A stretch of DNA of 64,000 nucleotides, from assembly GCA_010202465.1 (NCBI GenBank), contig CP047919.1, positions 496,001-560,000 of the forward strand, in the 5' to 3' direction. This stretch comes from Candidatus Saccharibacteria bacterium oral taxon 488 (GTDB taxonomy: Bacteria; Patescibacteriota; Saccharimonadia; Saccharimonadales; Saccharimonadaceae). This document shows positions 16,449-25,318 of the stretch, piece after piece. Under the pieces are notes generated by a model. The model saw nothing but the letters and a program-made list of their open reading frames with translations. It made no database searches and was not told the origin of the DNA. The position numbers and the translations under genes were made by a program. The stretch's first letter is position 1. Each line of letters opens with the position of its first letter.

Positions 16449-17612
16449 TTAGCAAATAATCCCGCCACCCAAACATTCCTCGCCGTCATATATTACGGCT
16501 GACTGACCTGGGGCGACGGCGCGCTGCGGTTCAGACAGGGCAATCGTTATTTTCTCGCCATCATTATTATTCACACGTGTAACTTCCGCCTTGATCAATG
16601 GCGCTCGGTGTCGCACTCGGATGTGGTAGGTGCCGTCTTTTGGCGGCTGGTTAATCCAGTGAACGTCAGCCAGTGTCAATCCTTTCCGCCACAAATTATC
16701 ATCATCAATTGAGCGGGACACGTAAACTTCATTCTTGGCCATATCTTTGCCGACGACATAGTACGGCAAGCCGCCACCAACATTCAGGCCATGCCGCTGC
16801 CCCAGGGTATAGAAAATTGCGCCATCATGCCGGCCGACAACCGCGCCCGTTGGCTGGTCGATGATATCGCCAGGGCTCGTCTCGACATATTCTGACAAAA
16901 ACTCACGAATTCCCACTTGCCCAACAAAGCAAATCCCCATCGACTCCTTTTTGCTGGCCGTCCACAAGCCCCGCTCTTTGGCCATCTCACGCACCTCAGC
17001 CTTGGTAAAATCACCCAGCGGAAACATGGTTTTTGCTAGCGCCTCGGACGTCACGCGGTACAGAAAATAGGTTTGGTCTTTATTGTCATCGTGAGCCCGG
17101 AATAGTCGACCCTCGCTCAAACAAGAATCTGCTCTGCGGGTGGCGCGAGGCGGGGTAGCGCCCGAAAATGTTTTCAGCTCACCCGAAAAATTTTCAGGGG
17201 CGGACCGAGCGACAGTACCCGCGGGAGAAAAAGTGCGTGCATAATGCCCCGTCGCAATATACTCCGCACCCGCTGCCAACGACGCTTCCAAAAATAACTT
17301 AAACTTCACCTCTTGATTACACATTACATCAGGGTTTGGCGTGCGACCCGCTTGGTATTCGCGGATCATATAGTCAACGACATTTTGCTTGTACTCTTTC
17401 TGAAAATCAAACACTTGAAAATCAATTCCCAGCCCCACTGCCACGCGCTTGGCATCAGCCACATCTTCCGCCCATGGACAGTGCATACCCGGCAAATCCT
17501 CTGACCAATTTTTCATATAGACGCCAGTGACGTCGTTACCTTGCTCGACCAATAGCGCTGCCGCTACCGACGAATCAACGCCGCCTGACATACCGACGAA
17601 TACCCGAGCCAT
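16449..17612 (-). CDS. mnmA: tRNA-specific 2-thiouridylase MnmA with an in-frame insertion
   Basis: Adenylates and thiolates U34 of Lys, Glu and Gln tRNAs; sulfur comes from a cysteine desulfurase, encoded two genes upstream. 387 aa from the ATG at 17612: PP-loop FVGMSGGVDSSVAA (6-19), catalytic Cys in DVMCNQEVKFK, GHYAR (122-126), DNKDQTYFL (176-184) and the second catalytic Cys in GICFVGQ. Between GHYAR and DNKDQ lie about 45 residues where most homologues have about 10; see findings. The ATG overlaps the ydcF stop (TGATG). Confidence 0.94.
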   Translation of the reverse strand: MARVFVGMSGGVDSSVAAALLVEQGNDVTGVYMKNWSEDLPGMHCPWAEDVADAKRVAVGLGIDFQVFDFQKEYKQNVVDYMIREYQAGRTPNPDVMCNQEVKFKLFLEASLAAGAEYIATGHYARTFSPAGTVARSAPENFSGELKTFSGATPPRATRRADSCLSEGRLFRAHDDNKDQTYFLYRVTSEALAKTMFPLGDFTKAEVREMAKERGLWTASKKESMGICFVGQVGIREFLSEYVETSPGDIIDQPTGAVVGRHDGAIFYTLGQRHGLNVGGGLPYYVVGKDMAKNEVYVSRSIDDDNLWRKGLTLADVHWINQPPKDGTYHIRVRHRAPLIKAEVTRVNNNDGEKITIALSEPQRAVAPGQSAVIYDGEECLGGGIIC

Positions 17613-18208
17613 CAGCGCGACACTCCTAAGGCAAATAAACCGATCCGCAGCAATTCGCCGACCGCCAGCCACCAGCCCCACGGTGTCAGCCACCACCATG
17701 CACTCCAATGCTTATCCTGCGCCGCCGGATGCGCCCGCAGTTCAACGTTCGGCAGTTGTGCTGAAAACTCGGCCAGTGCCCGCCGCATGTGATAGCCGCT
17801 GGTGACCAGAATGACACGCTTGATGCCACGCTGCGCTATGATGTTTGCCACTTCTTGGGCATTCTGCTTGGTGGTTTCTGAACGTTCATCCATCACCAAG
17901 GCCGCAGCTGACACACCCGCCGCTTCGGCTTGTTTTCTCATGGCGGCGGCGTTAGACGGGCCGGATTTATCGGCTGCAGCACCGGACAAGATAATAGTCG
18001 GCGCCCAGCCAGCTTGATATAATTTGACTGCCTCAGCCGTGCGCGCTTCCGTGTCACCGCCGCTGATGACAATGATGGCGCCCGCTTTTTGACATTGCCC
18101 CGAGCCCGGGCGTGGACAATCTTTCAAGTCATCCGGCGACAAATAATAGCTCAGGCCGACAATGACTGCGATCGCAATTAATACCAAGCCGATTAACCGA
18201 TGAATCAC
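17612..18208 (-). CDS. YdcF/DUF218-family membrane protein
   Basis: 198 aa from a GTG whose bases overlap the nifS stop (GTGA), so translational coupling is likely. One N-terminal transmembrane helix (about 4-22), then the DUF218 domain with the motifs AIIVISGGDTEARTAEAV, IILSGAAAD, MDERSETTKQNA and ILVTSGYHMRRA, and a C-terminal hydrophobic Trp-rich segment. The family includes ElyC/SanA proteins linked to envelope precursor homeostasis; the substrate is unknown. Its place between nifS and mnmA is probably positional. Confidence 0.82.
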   Translation of the reverse strand: MIHRLIGLVLIAIAVIVGLSYYLSPDDLKDCPRPGSGQCQKAGAIIVISGGDTEARTAEAVKLYQAGWAPTIILSGAAADKSGPSNAAAMRKQAEAAGVSAAALVMDERSETTKQNAQEVANIIAQRGIKRVILVTSGYHMRRALAEFSAQLPNVELRAHPAAQDKHWSAWWWLTPWGWWLAVGELLRIGLFALGVSR

Positions 18209-19359
18209 TGCATCCTCGCCTTCTCGCGCCGCACCGCCCCAATGATTAACTCTGCCGCCTGACACACATTAGTCTCATCGTTCAGCCGCCCCAACGTCAG
18301 CCGCAGACTACCATCAATCGCCGCATCACTTAGCCCAATCGCCGTCAAAACATGCGATTTCGTCCCCGAATTAGCCGCACAGGCACTACCTGTCGCCACC
18401 AGCACGCCACGCGCTTCCAATAAAAACACTAATCGCTCGGCGTCAACACCAGGAAACGAAATATTGAGGAAATTAACCAGCGATTTTTTCTGATCAGAGG
18501 AAATAATCATGTCAGGAAAAGCCGCTAATAGCTTTTTTACTAACGTATCACGCAGTTCTCGCAGCCGTTTTACTTCACCGCTGCGACGCTTGGCAGCTAA
18601 CTCCAGCGCCGTCGCAAAGCCGACCACGCCAGCCACATTTTCCGTGCCGCTGCGCAGACCCGCCTCCTGCCCGCCGCCAACAACGTTCGGCTGTAGCTTG
18701 ACGCCCGGCCGTATCCATAGCAAACCAACCTGTTTCGGCCCGTAAACTTTTGCCGCCGATAGCGTCAACAAATCAACACCCAGCCGTTTAATTTTCACAT
18801 CCATCAGCGCTGCGGTCTGCGAAGCGTCGGTATGAAATATAAGCGGCGTTGATTCGCCATGTTCTTGGCGCCGAATGCGCTCGAGCCTCACAACTTCCGC
18901 GATCTCTTCAACGGGCTGGATATACCCCAGCTCATGATTCGCCAGCGCGATGCTCATAAAACTAACATCTGGCGTTAACAGTTTTTTGACAGCCTGCGGA
19001 TCGATGCGTCCATTGTTCATCGGCGGGATAAGCCGAACGTCCGAGCGCGCTTTTGCAGAATTGATAACTGAACTATGTTCAATGGCCGAGATCAAACTCA
19101 CACCACCCGCCGCGGTAAACGCCAGATTGATTGACTCCGTAGCACCAGCCGTCATCACTAATTCATCCGCAGCCACACCCAGCACCCGCGCGATGCGCGA
19201 TTTTGCCTCACGGTAGTCACGCTTGACGGCGACCGCCGGTGCATATGGACTGGACGGATTAAAGAACTTCTCAGAAAAATACGGCCGCATTGCCTCAACC
19301 ACCAACGGATCCATCGGCGTAGCAGCAGCGTGATCAAGATATATCATAGAGGATTCCAC
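18205..19359 (-). CDS. Cysteine desulfurase (NifS/IscS family)
   Basis: PLP enzyme releasing sulfur from cysteine as persulfide, here most likely for MnmA thiolation. 384 aa: MIYLDHAAATP, PLP contacts AGATESINLAF and HTDASQTAA, the PLP lysine in LSAAKVYGPKQVG (Ala replaces the usual His before Lys), GGGQEAGLRSGTENVAG, and the catalytic loop TGSACAANSGTKSHVL. The start is ambiguous: a GTG at 19359 lies 7 nt after TATAAT (19367-19372), matching the leaderless pattern; an ATG four codons on (19347) would have only a weak GGA. Confidence 0.93.
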   Translation of the reverse strand: MESSMIYLDHAAATPMDPLVVEAMRPYFSEKFFNPSSPYAPAVAVKRDYREAKSRIARVLGVAADELVMTAGATESINLAFTAAGGVSLISAIEHSSVINSAKARSDVRLIPPMNNGRIDPQAVKKLLTPDVSFMSIALANHELGYIQPVEEIAEVVRLERIRRQEHGESTPLIFHTDASQTAALMDVKIKRLGVDLLTLSAAKVYGPKQVGLLWIRPGVKLQPNVVGGGQEAGLRSGTENVAGVVGFATALELAAKRRSGEVKRLRELRDTLVKKLLAAFPDMIISSDQKKSLVNFLNISFPGVDAERLVFLLEARGVLVATGSACAANSGTKSHVLTAIGLSDAAIDGSLRLTLGRLNDETNVCQAAELIIGAVRREKARMQ

Positions 19360-19392
19360 ACATACTATTATACCAAGCGGCCCAGATGGCGA

Positions 19393-19896
19393 CTACACCA
19401 ACTGTCCAGTTTTCGGATCGCGATTATATAACTGACGCGCTACCCGTTCATGATATTCATTGACTGCCAGCACAAAGTTTTGTAGCTCCTGGCCTTCGAG
19501 ATAGTTATACTGATAGTTAGGCTGGATTTTCAAGATACCCTTCGGCTGCACCTCATAGCGCGTCGTCAGCTCATGACGCTTGCCGTCCTTGCCCATCACT
19601 TCTTCGTGCCAAATCCACGTCGTTTTATCGAGGTTAAAGAACGTCCGCCGGACGACGTGGTCGGGCTTGTCACCGAAAATCGTTGCGCCAATTTCACTCT
19701 CCAGTTGAATTAGTTCGCGCTCAGTTAATTTCTTCAGTGGCCGATCTTTACGGGTAAGTCGCAGCAGCGAGCGTGTCGATTTCGGGACCTTTGGCGCTGA
19801 GGCAGTGTGGGCCGGCTTCGCTGGCTTAGATGAGCGCGAAAGGCGTGTGTTATCCGCCAAGACGAGACCAAGGGCTTTTTTGAGAATCGTTGGCAT
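19393..19896 (-). CDS. Conserved-looking hypothetical protein
   Basis: 167 aa, soluble, very basic N-terminal 60 residues rich in Ser, Lys, Pro and Arg, then a compact domain (about 60-150) with several Trp and Tyr residues (KTTWIWHEEVMGKDGK, QPNYQYNYLEGQEL). No family recognised; the basic arm suggests nucleic-acid or ribosome contact, which is only inference. It has a strong Shine-Dalgarno AAAGGAGGTG and follows the 120-aa gene by 14 bp, so it is probably the last gene of the metG-tatD operon. Confidence 0.62.
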   Translation of the reverse strand: MPTILKKALGLVLADNTRLSRSSKPAKPAHTASAPKVPKSTRSLLRLTRKDRPLKKLTERELIQLESEIGATIFGDKPDHVVRRTFFNLDKTTWIWHEEVMGKDGKRHELTTRYEVQPKGILKIQPNYQYNYLEGQELQNFVLAVNEYHERVARQLYNRDPKTGQLV

Positions 19897-19910
19897 GAAG
19901 CACCTCCTTT

Positions 19911-20273
19911 CTAGGCTGCTAAGGTATGATTATTTCTATGATTTTTTGGCATAGCGTCGGATGCATTGAATGTGCTTTCCGCGATTGTATTATAATCCGC
20001 TCGATATGTCTCGATGCGCCCACCAATTGCTTCAACAGTTCGCAAACATTCTTCAACTAATTCTTCTAGCTTGCGCCGTTCCGCTAGTGATATCATTACC
20101 GACTCGGCTGTACTATCAATCACCTCGGCACTACCACGCACCGCCGCTTCGGACAGACGCGGCGTTACTCGCTGCGATCGCTCTGGGTGTGCTTGCGTCG
20201 CCAAATCCAGCGCTTCGGCCCGCGCCTTTTGAATCGACATCATTTCTGTGATTGGTCTTGGCTGCTGATTCAT
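19911..20273 (-). CDS. Small hypothetical protein
   Basis: 120 aa from the ATG at 20273, which has GGAGATA directly upstream; the frame is open for 8 more codons inside tatD. Mostly helical and charged, with no membrane segment and a Thr/Asn-rich end. A Ser/Ala-rich stretch followed by LAERRKLEELVEECLRTVEA may form a coiled coil. No family recognised. It lies between tatD and the 167-aa gene in one operon. Confidence 0.58.
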   Translation of the reverse strand: MNQQPRPITEMMSIQKARAEALDLATQAHPERSQRVTPRLSEAAVRGSAEVIDSTAESVMISLAERRKLEELVEECLRTVEAIGGRIETYRADYNTIAESTFNASDAMPKNHRNNHTLAA

Positions 20274-20286
20274 TATCTCTCCACTG

Positions 20287-21105
20287 TTACAAGCCAAAAA
20301 GTGTTACCGTGTTATCGGTCGCTACTTTTTCGAGGTCGTGAAGCACTAGCTTGCGCTCCGCCGCCCAATACTTTGCCACCAACTCCACATATTCTGGCTT
20401 ATTCAGCTTACCACGAAATGGCTTTGGTGTCAAGAATGGTGCATCAGTTTCTAACAATAATCGTTCCAGTGGGATGGAAGCAAATAATTCTCGCTGCGCT
20501 TGGTCTTTAGTGAACGTGCTAATGCCATTTAAACCAACGTACAGTCCGCGAGCAAATCCCTTCTCTAAGTTGGCGCGTGTATCAGTAAAACTGTGTAGCA
20601 CACCGCGCAGACCATGAAAATTATCAAAAATCGGCCAAAAATCACCCCACACCGACGGCTGGTCAGGTGCACCATCACGCACATGAAAACTAACCGGCAG
20701 ACTATAATCCACCGCCAGCTGCAGCTGCGCCTCTAGTGCCTGAATTTGCACCTCGCGCGGGCTGTGATGGTAATAATAATCAAGGCCAATCTCACCAATC
20801 GCCACAATTGGTGAATCCTCCGCTCTGGCTTTCAGTAGCCGCTCAACGTCGCCCCAACCATCCTTGCTGTCATGCGGATGAACACCAACTGCTGCCCACA
20901 CGTGGTCGTGGTTCGCAGCAAATTCCACTGCCTGTTGGCTACTGCGCTCATCAGTGCCAACACAAATCATACCGATGCCCGCTGCAATTGACTGCTGGTA
21001 TAATTCCTCGCGATTATCCACGAAAAACTCGGTATCATGCAAATGACAATGCGAGTCAATCAAGCGTAAGTCTGCCGCCATACTATTCTCCGCCGTCAGA
21101 CTCAT
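20287..21105 (-). CDS. tatD: TatD-family metal-dependent hydrolase
   Basis: TIM-barrel metallohydrolase with 3'-5' exonuclease activity in characterised relatives. 272 aa with metal ligands in LIDSHCHLHD, the GEIGLDYYY strand, SFHVRD, VLHSFTD and the closing LLLETDAPFLTP. It starts 2 nt after the metG stop, the common MetRS-TatD arrangement. A second in-frame ATG (residue 9) is possible. Confidence 0.93.
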   Translation of the reverse strand: MSLTAENSMAADLRLIDSHCHLHDTEFFVDNREELYQQSIAAGIGMICVGTDERSSQQAVEFAANHDHVWAAVGVHPHDSKDGWGDVERLLKARAEDSPIVAIGEIGLDYYYHHSPREVQIQALEAQLQLAVDYSLPVSFHVRDGAPDQPSVWGDFWPIFDNFHGLRGVLHSFTDTRANLEKGFARGLYVGLNGISTFTKDQAQRELFASIPLERLLLETDAPFLTPKPFRGKLNKPEYVELVAKYWAAERKLVLHDLEKVATDNTVTLFGL

Positions 21106-21107
21106 TA

Positions 21108-22619
21108 TTATTTACCCTGGTTTTCTGCTTTTGGTGCACGTGGATCAGGCGTGTGGAGATATTTGCGTGGAAACAGTGGGGTCAGCTGTGATGGCACAAC
21201 GCCACTGGCAAACATGTCGTGAATTTTCTCAGCGGTTTGCGGCATAAATGGACGAAGCATATCAGAGACCTGCAGTAATGTGCCGCAAGCATGCGCCAAA
21301 ATCTCGCCCAAATGTGCTTCCGCCTCTGGATCCTTGGCGCGCTTTTTGGCAACTTGCCATGGTTGCACGCGCTCAATATATTGATTCAATGAACGGATAA
21401 TCTGCCAAATTTCATCAATTGCTAGATTAAAGTTCAAAGATTCCATATCAGCACGGTACGGCCCCATATCGTGTTCAGACTGCGGCGCATCGCCAATAAC
21501 GCCGGCTTGATAACTCTGCACCATCTTTGCCACCCGCTGCACCAAATTACCCAGGTCATTGCCCAGCTCGCCGTTGTAGGCCGCTTCAAATTTCTCCCAG
21601 GTAAAGTCACCGTCATCTTGCGTCGGCACATGACGCAGGAAATAATAGCGAAAGGCCTCAACGCCGTAGTGCGGGATGATGTCAGCTGGACCAATGCCAT
21701 TACCGAGACTCTTGCTCATTTTAGTGCCGCCAACGTTGATAAATCCGTGTACCAACAGCACCTTTGGCAGTGGCAAGTCCAGCGCCATTAACATCGCCGG
21801 CCAAATCCCGGCATGAAAACGAAGGATATCCTTGCCGATCACCTGTACATCTGCCGGCCAAAACGCCTGCCATTCCTCAGCTCGATCAGGATAGCCGATG
21901 ACCGTGATGTAATTGCTTAGCGCATCCAGCCAGACATACATCACCTGCGTGTCATCGCCTGGTACTGGCACACCCCAGCTCAGGTTCTTACGCGGACGCG
22001 AAACCGACACATCTTTCAGGCCATCCTTCATCAATTCCAAAAACTCTTTTTTGCGGAATTCTGGCACAATTTTCATCTTATTTGATTCAATGGCCTGGCG
22101 AATATTGTCCGAAAAAGCACTGGTTTTGAAATAATAATTTTCCTCACTCAACCGCTGGTATGGCGCCTGGTGATCGGGACAAACACCATTATTTTCAGCT
22201 GCTTCCTTGTCAGTGACGAACGCCTCACAACCCTGGCAGTACCAGCCCTCATACGTGTCTTTGTAAATATAGCCAGCCGCTGCCAGCCGCTGCCAAATAT
22301 ACTGCACCGCGCTAACGTGATGCGGATCAGTCGTGCGGATAAAATCCGTCGCCGAAATATTCAACTCGGCAATCATGTTCTGGAAGTTACCATGCATTTG
22401 ATCGACATAGGCCTGCGGTGTTTGGTTTTGGCTAGCAGCCTTGGCAGCAATTTTATTGCCATGCTCATCCACACCTGTCTGGAAACGCACCTCGCGGCCA
22501 TTTTGCCGCTGATAGCGCGTCCACACATCCGCCAACATATAGTCCATGGCGTGCCCAATGTGCGGCAAACCGTTGACATAAGGAATAGCAGTAGTGATGT
22601 AGGCGTGTTGTTTAGTCAT
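21108..22619 (-). CDS. metG: Methionyl-tRNA synthetase
   Basis: 503 aa. HIGH-type motif in IPYVNGLPHIGHAMDY, zinc knuckle WYCQGCEAF...GVCPDH in which the fourth ligand is His rather than Cys, KMSKS motif GGTKMSKSLG, and the anticodon-binding helical domain (WQVAKKRAKDP). The C-terminal EMAP/Trbp111-type domain is absent. The ATG at 22619 is preferred: TACAAT (22627-22632) with GTGAAA 17 bp upstream ends 7 nt before it, and the earlier ATGs fall in or before that promoter. Confidence 0.96.
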   Translation of the reverse strand: MTKQHAYITTAIPYVNGLPHIGHAMDYMLADVWTRYQRQNGREVRFQTGVDEHGNKIAAKAASQNQTPQAYVDQMHGNFQNMIAELNISATDFIRTTDPHHVSAVQYIWQRLAAAGYIYKDTYEGWYCQGCEAFVTDKEAAENNGVCPDHQAPYQRLSEENYYFKTSAFSDNIRQAIESNKMKIVPEFRKKEFLELMKDGLKDVSVSRPRKNLSWGVPVPGDDTQVMYVWLDALSNYITVIGYPDRAEEWQAFWPADVQVIGKDILRFHAGIWPAMLMALDLPLPKVLLVHGFINVGGTKMSKSLGNGIGPADIIPHYGVEAFRYYFLRHVPTQDDGDFTWEKFEAAYNGELGNDLGNLVQRVAKMVQSYQAGVIGDAPQSEHDMGPYRADMESLNFNLAIDEIWQIIRSLNQYIERVQPWQVAKKRAKDPEAEAHLGEILAHACGTLLQVSDMLRPFMPQTAEKIHDMFASGVVPSQLTPLFPRKYLHTPDPRAPKAENQGK

Positions 22620-22676
22620 GCTACTCATTGTATCATTATCTGGAACAATTTTCACCGATATGCGTTCGCCGAGGGC

Positions 22677-23417
22677 TCACCCGCGCATCATTGCTACTAC
22701 TGCAATTCGCCCCGCCGTATCACCCGATGAGTGCGAAAAATAATTTGGATTGTCCGCTGTATCAATTGGCGAAATGACAATATTATTAGCCGGAACGCCT
22801 GCCTGGACGGCCAACGAACGATTGAATCCTTGCATGTCCAGATAAATTCCGTCAGCCGTTTGACGGCAGAAATTTTGCCAATTCATATCATTTGTATGAT
22901 TAAAATAATCCATACGGTAATTTTTCTGGGTGATACTTGGCGACATCCAAATTTGCAAATCTTTTGCCTGACTACCACGCTCGGCAAAATACTGGACTGC
23001 CCTTGTCATCAACTGTGCGACCGTTGAATGTCGACCCAGATGCGCCAACATCAGCGCCCGACGTTTTGGGTCATAAATGACCGTAGCGATACAGTCCGCC
23101 ACTGGCAAAAATAAACCGACACCAGTCGCTTCGGTATATAATGCGTCAGCAAAAATCCCCTCGCTGTTATATTTGACCGTATCAGACTCAGCAACTTCGG
23201 CGATATTATCAAACGTTTGTCCTTGGTCATATGAAACCACTTGATAAACAACGTCGTCATACTTAACACCGATTTGATCGCAAAACCGCCGCCGATTTTC
23301 CAGCACCTCAGCTACGTGGCGACCGCGAATACGGTTGAGCATGGTGCCGTCGTCTTTCGATGAAACCGCAATGAGCAGATTAGAGGGAAAACACGTCGGC
23401 TGATCTGCTGTAATCAT
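22677..23417 (-). CDS. Laccase-domain (YfiH/YlmD, DUF152) protein, variant metal site
   Basis: 246 aa, beginning with an ATG that overlaps the rsmA stop (ATGA). Characterised relatives are purine nucleoside phosphorylases/adenosine deaminases or oxidases with a Cys/His metal site. The core GIFADALYTEATGVGLF, VADCIATVIYD and LMLAHLGRHS matches the family: the Cys and second His are present. The first His of the usual QVHG motif is replaced (YQVVSYDQG), and the HAGWRG loop is HLGRHST, so activity may differ. Confidence 0.75.
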   Translation of the reverse strand: MITADQPTCFPSNLLIAVSSKDDGTMLNRIRGRHVAEVLENRRRFCDQIGVKYDDVVYQVVSYDQGQTFDNIAEVAESDTVKYNSEGIFADALYTEATGVGLFLPVADCIATVIYDPKRRALMLAHLGRHSTVAQLMTRAVQYFAERGSQAKDLQIWMSPSITQKNYRMDYFNHTNDMNWQNFCRQTADGIYLDMQGFNRSLAVQAGVPANNIVISPIDTADNPNYFSHSSGDTAGRIAVVAMMRG

Positions 23418-24202
23418 TGCGTCCGCCACTCACTCAGTAGCCGCCGCCAATCGTCAATTGCCAAATCTTCGGCACGGACATCAGGTGAAATACTAGCCGT
23501 TTTCAGCAACTGTTCGGCGGTGTCTTTACTAACACCCAGTCCACCGCTCAGACTGGAACGTAGCTTCTTACGCTTGGCCGAAAAACCGGCTTTGACGATG
23601 CGGAAAAAATCTTTTTGGTCTTCAGAATCGACTAGTGGTTCGGTGCGGGTTCTCAATATCACCACCTGTGAATCAACTTTTGGCGGCGGCGTGAAAAATT
23701 GCCGCGGCACTTCAATGTCGAGTTCTGCCTCGGCAAAAATCTGGGCACTCACTGCCAAAATACTCATCTCACCAGGCTCCGCCGCGATGCGCTGGGCGAC
23801 TTCTTTCTGTACCAACAGTACCGCCAAACTTGGTTTATTTTCCGCCGTCATCAACTTCTCGACAATTTTACTAGTGATATAGTAGGGCACATTAGCGACC
23901 GCTTTATAACCAGCTGGTAGTTGGTTCAAATCAAATTGCAAAATATCTTCATTGATCACTTCCAGGTTTTTACCAGGAAATTGCCCCGGCAACTTGCGTG
24001 CCAAATCCGCGTCAAACTCCACCGCCACCACGCGCCCGGCTCGCGCTAACAATCGACTAGTCAACGTGCCAAGTCCCGGCCCAATTTCCAACACCACATC
24101 ATCCCCACCAAGTTCCGCCGCCTCGGCGATCTCCGCCAAAATCTCTGGGTCGCGCAGCCAATGCTGGCCTAATTCTTTTTTCGGCCCACGAGCTGACGCC
24201 AT
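23414..24202 (-). CDS. rsmA: 16S rRNA dimethyladenosine transferase RsmA/KsgA
   Basis: Dimethylates A1518 and A1519 of 16S rRNA late in 30S assembly. 262 aa: KKELGQHWLRD, SAM motif VLEIGPGLGTLT, acidic VAVEFDADL, NEDILQFD, and the catalytic NVPYYITSKIVEKL. The ATG follows the stop of the G5/3D gene directly (TAGATG), and its own stop overlaps the laccase-like gene. Confidence 0.96.
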   Translation of the reverse strand: MASARGPKKELGQHWLRDPEILAEIAEAAELGGDDVVLEIGPGLGTLTSRLLARAGRVVAVEFDADLARKLPGQFPGKNLEVINEDILQFDLNQLPAGYKAVANVPYYITSKIVEKLMTAENKPSLAVLLVQKEVAQRIAAEPGEMSILAVSAQIFAEAELDIEVPRQFFTPPPKVDSQVVILRTRTEPLVDSEDQKDFFRIVKAGFSAKRKKLRSSLSGGLGVSKDTAEQLLKTASISPDVRAEDLAIDDWRRLLSEWRTQ

Positions 24203-25264
24203 CTAACGTCCGTCCCCATTCGTCCAGTCAGTCGCCAAATCAAACCCATGCGGATGCCGCGTCGCAAAACCGCCAGTATCATACACTTTGCCAGGGCCCA
24301 TACTGGTTTCCACCACTGAACAACGCGGATAATTACCGTAATTTGCCGCCACCAAAATATAACCGTCCTTGTCCACCTTGGCACCGTCTGCTCGCACCGT
24401 GTAGCCACCACCGCCGCACGCATTAATGACGACGTTCATTGGTAGGTCATAGTAAGTTTCGCGGTGTGCCACGCCGCGTGAATCAGTAAAGATATGCGCA
24501 CCCTTCGACTTCGTTAGTGGATTTTTTGGCTTGGTGCCGATCACTTCGATTTGCTTTTTGGGCTGTTTGCTGATACGGCTACTTATTTCCTTACGGCTAA
24601 TCTCAACACCACGCTCGGCCTGGGCCTGGTAAGTCACGGTACGAATACCCTTTTCGCCCAGCTGCTTAATTTCCTTGAAACCAATCGGCTGATTCGCATC
24701 CTTGATCTGCTCCAGAGGGAAGTCAATATCAACCTCCTCGGTCACTGTTCGCAGTGGCGCGCGGGTAATGTTCATCAGCATGTTTGTCCCATCCAGCAGC
24801 ATATTATCGCTCGTCATAAATTCAACCTTATCCTCGACATACAGCGCGATCCCCGCCGCTTTGGCAATTCGCTGCGGCGTCTGCTCCGCTGTGGTAATAT
24901 GTGAGCGCCGCGAACCATCAATGACCGTCACCGGCCGAGCCCGAAAAATTGTCACCGTAAATGTTGTTCCTGTCAGCTCCATATCAATGTCTGGCTTAAC
25001 AACGTCACGCCGCTCATCAACCGTTACCCGTGCCAGCTGTAACGCCTGGCGTACGGTGCGTGCTCGGGTCATGATCGTCTGCTCGCGACCGCGGTCATGA
25101 ATCGTCACCAGCCGCTCCGCTGACGACTGGGCATGGTTATCTTGTGCCTGGACAGGCTGCGATAGCAGTAAGCCAACCGTACCAGCTATGAAAGCCATGA
25201 AGCAGCCCAGCAGAACAACCGGCCGCCAGCCTTTCTCTATGTGCCATTTCCACCATTTCATCAT
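24203..25264 (-). CDS. DUF348-G5-3D domain secreted cell-wall protein (Rpf/YabE-like)
   Basis: 353 aa. Membrane anchor or signal segment (about 15-40, ending SQPVQA-QDN), DUF348 (about 55-135), G5 domain (about 160-240, ending QPKKQIEVIGT) and a C-terminal 3D/double-psi beta-barrel-like domain (GPGKVYDTGGF, HPHGFDLATDW). Relatives such as YabE, YocH and the resuscitation factors remodel peptidoglycan. The adjacent gene shares the first half, pointing to duplication followed by a catalytic-domain swap. Leadered: TATAAT at 25293-25298. Confidence 0.85.
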   Translation of the reverse strand: MMKWWKWHIEKGWRPVVLLGCFMAFIAGTVGLLLSQPVQAQDNHAQSSAERLVTIHDRGREQTIMTRARTVRQALQLARVTVDERRDVVKPDIDMELTGTTFTVTIFRARPVTVIDGSRRSHITTAEQTPQRIAKAAGIALYVEDKVEFMTSDNMLLDGTNMLMNITRAPLRTVTEEVDIDFPLEQIKDANQPIGFKEIKQLGEKGIRTVTYQAQAERGVEISRKEISSRISKQPKKQIEVIGTKPKNPLTKSKGAHIFTDSRGVAHRETYYDLPMNVVINACGGGGYTVRADGAKVDKDGYILVAANYGNYPRCSVVETSMGPGKVYDTGGFATRHPHGFDLATDWTNGDGR

Positions 25265-25318
25265 TCTGCTCTAGTACCTAATTAACGGACGTATTATACC
25301 ATATTTATCTAATAATTA

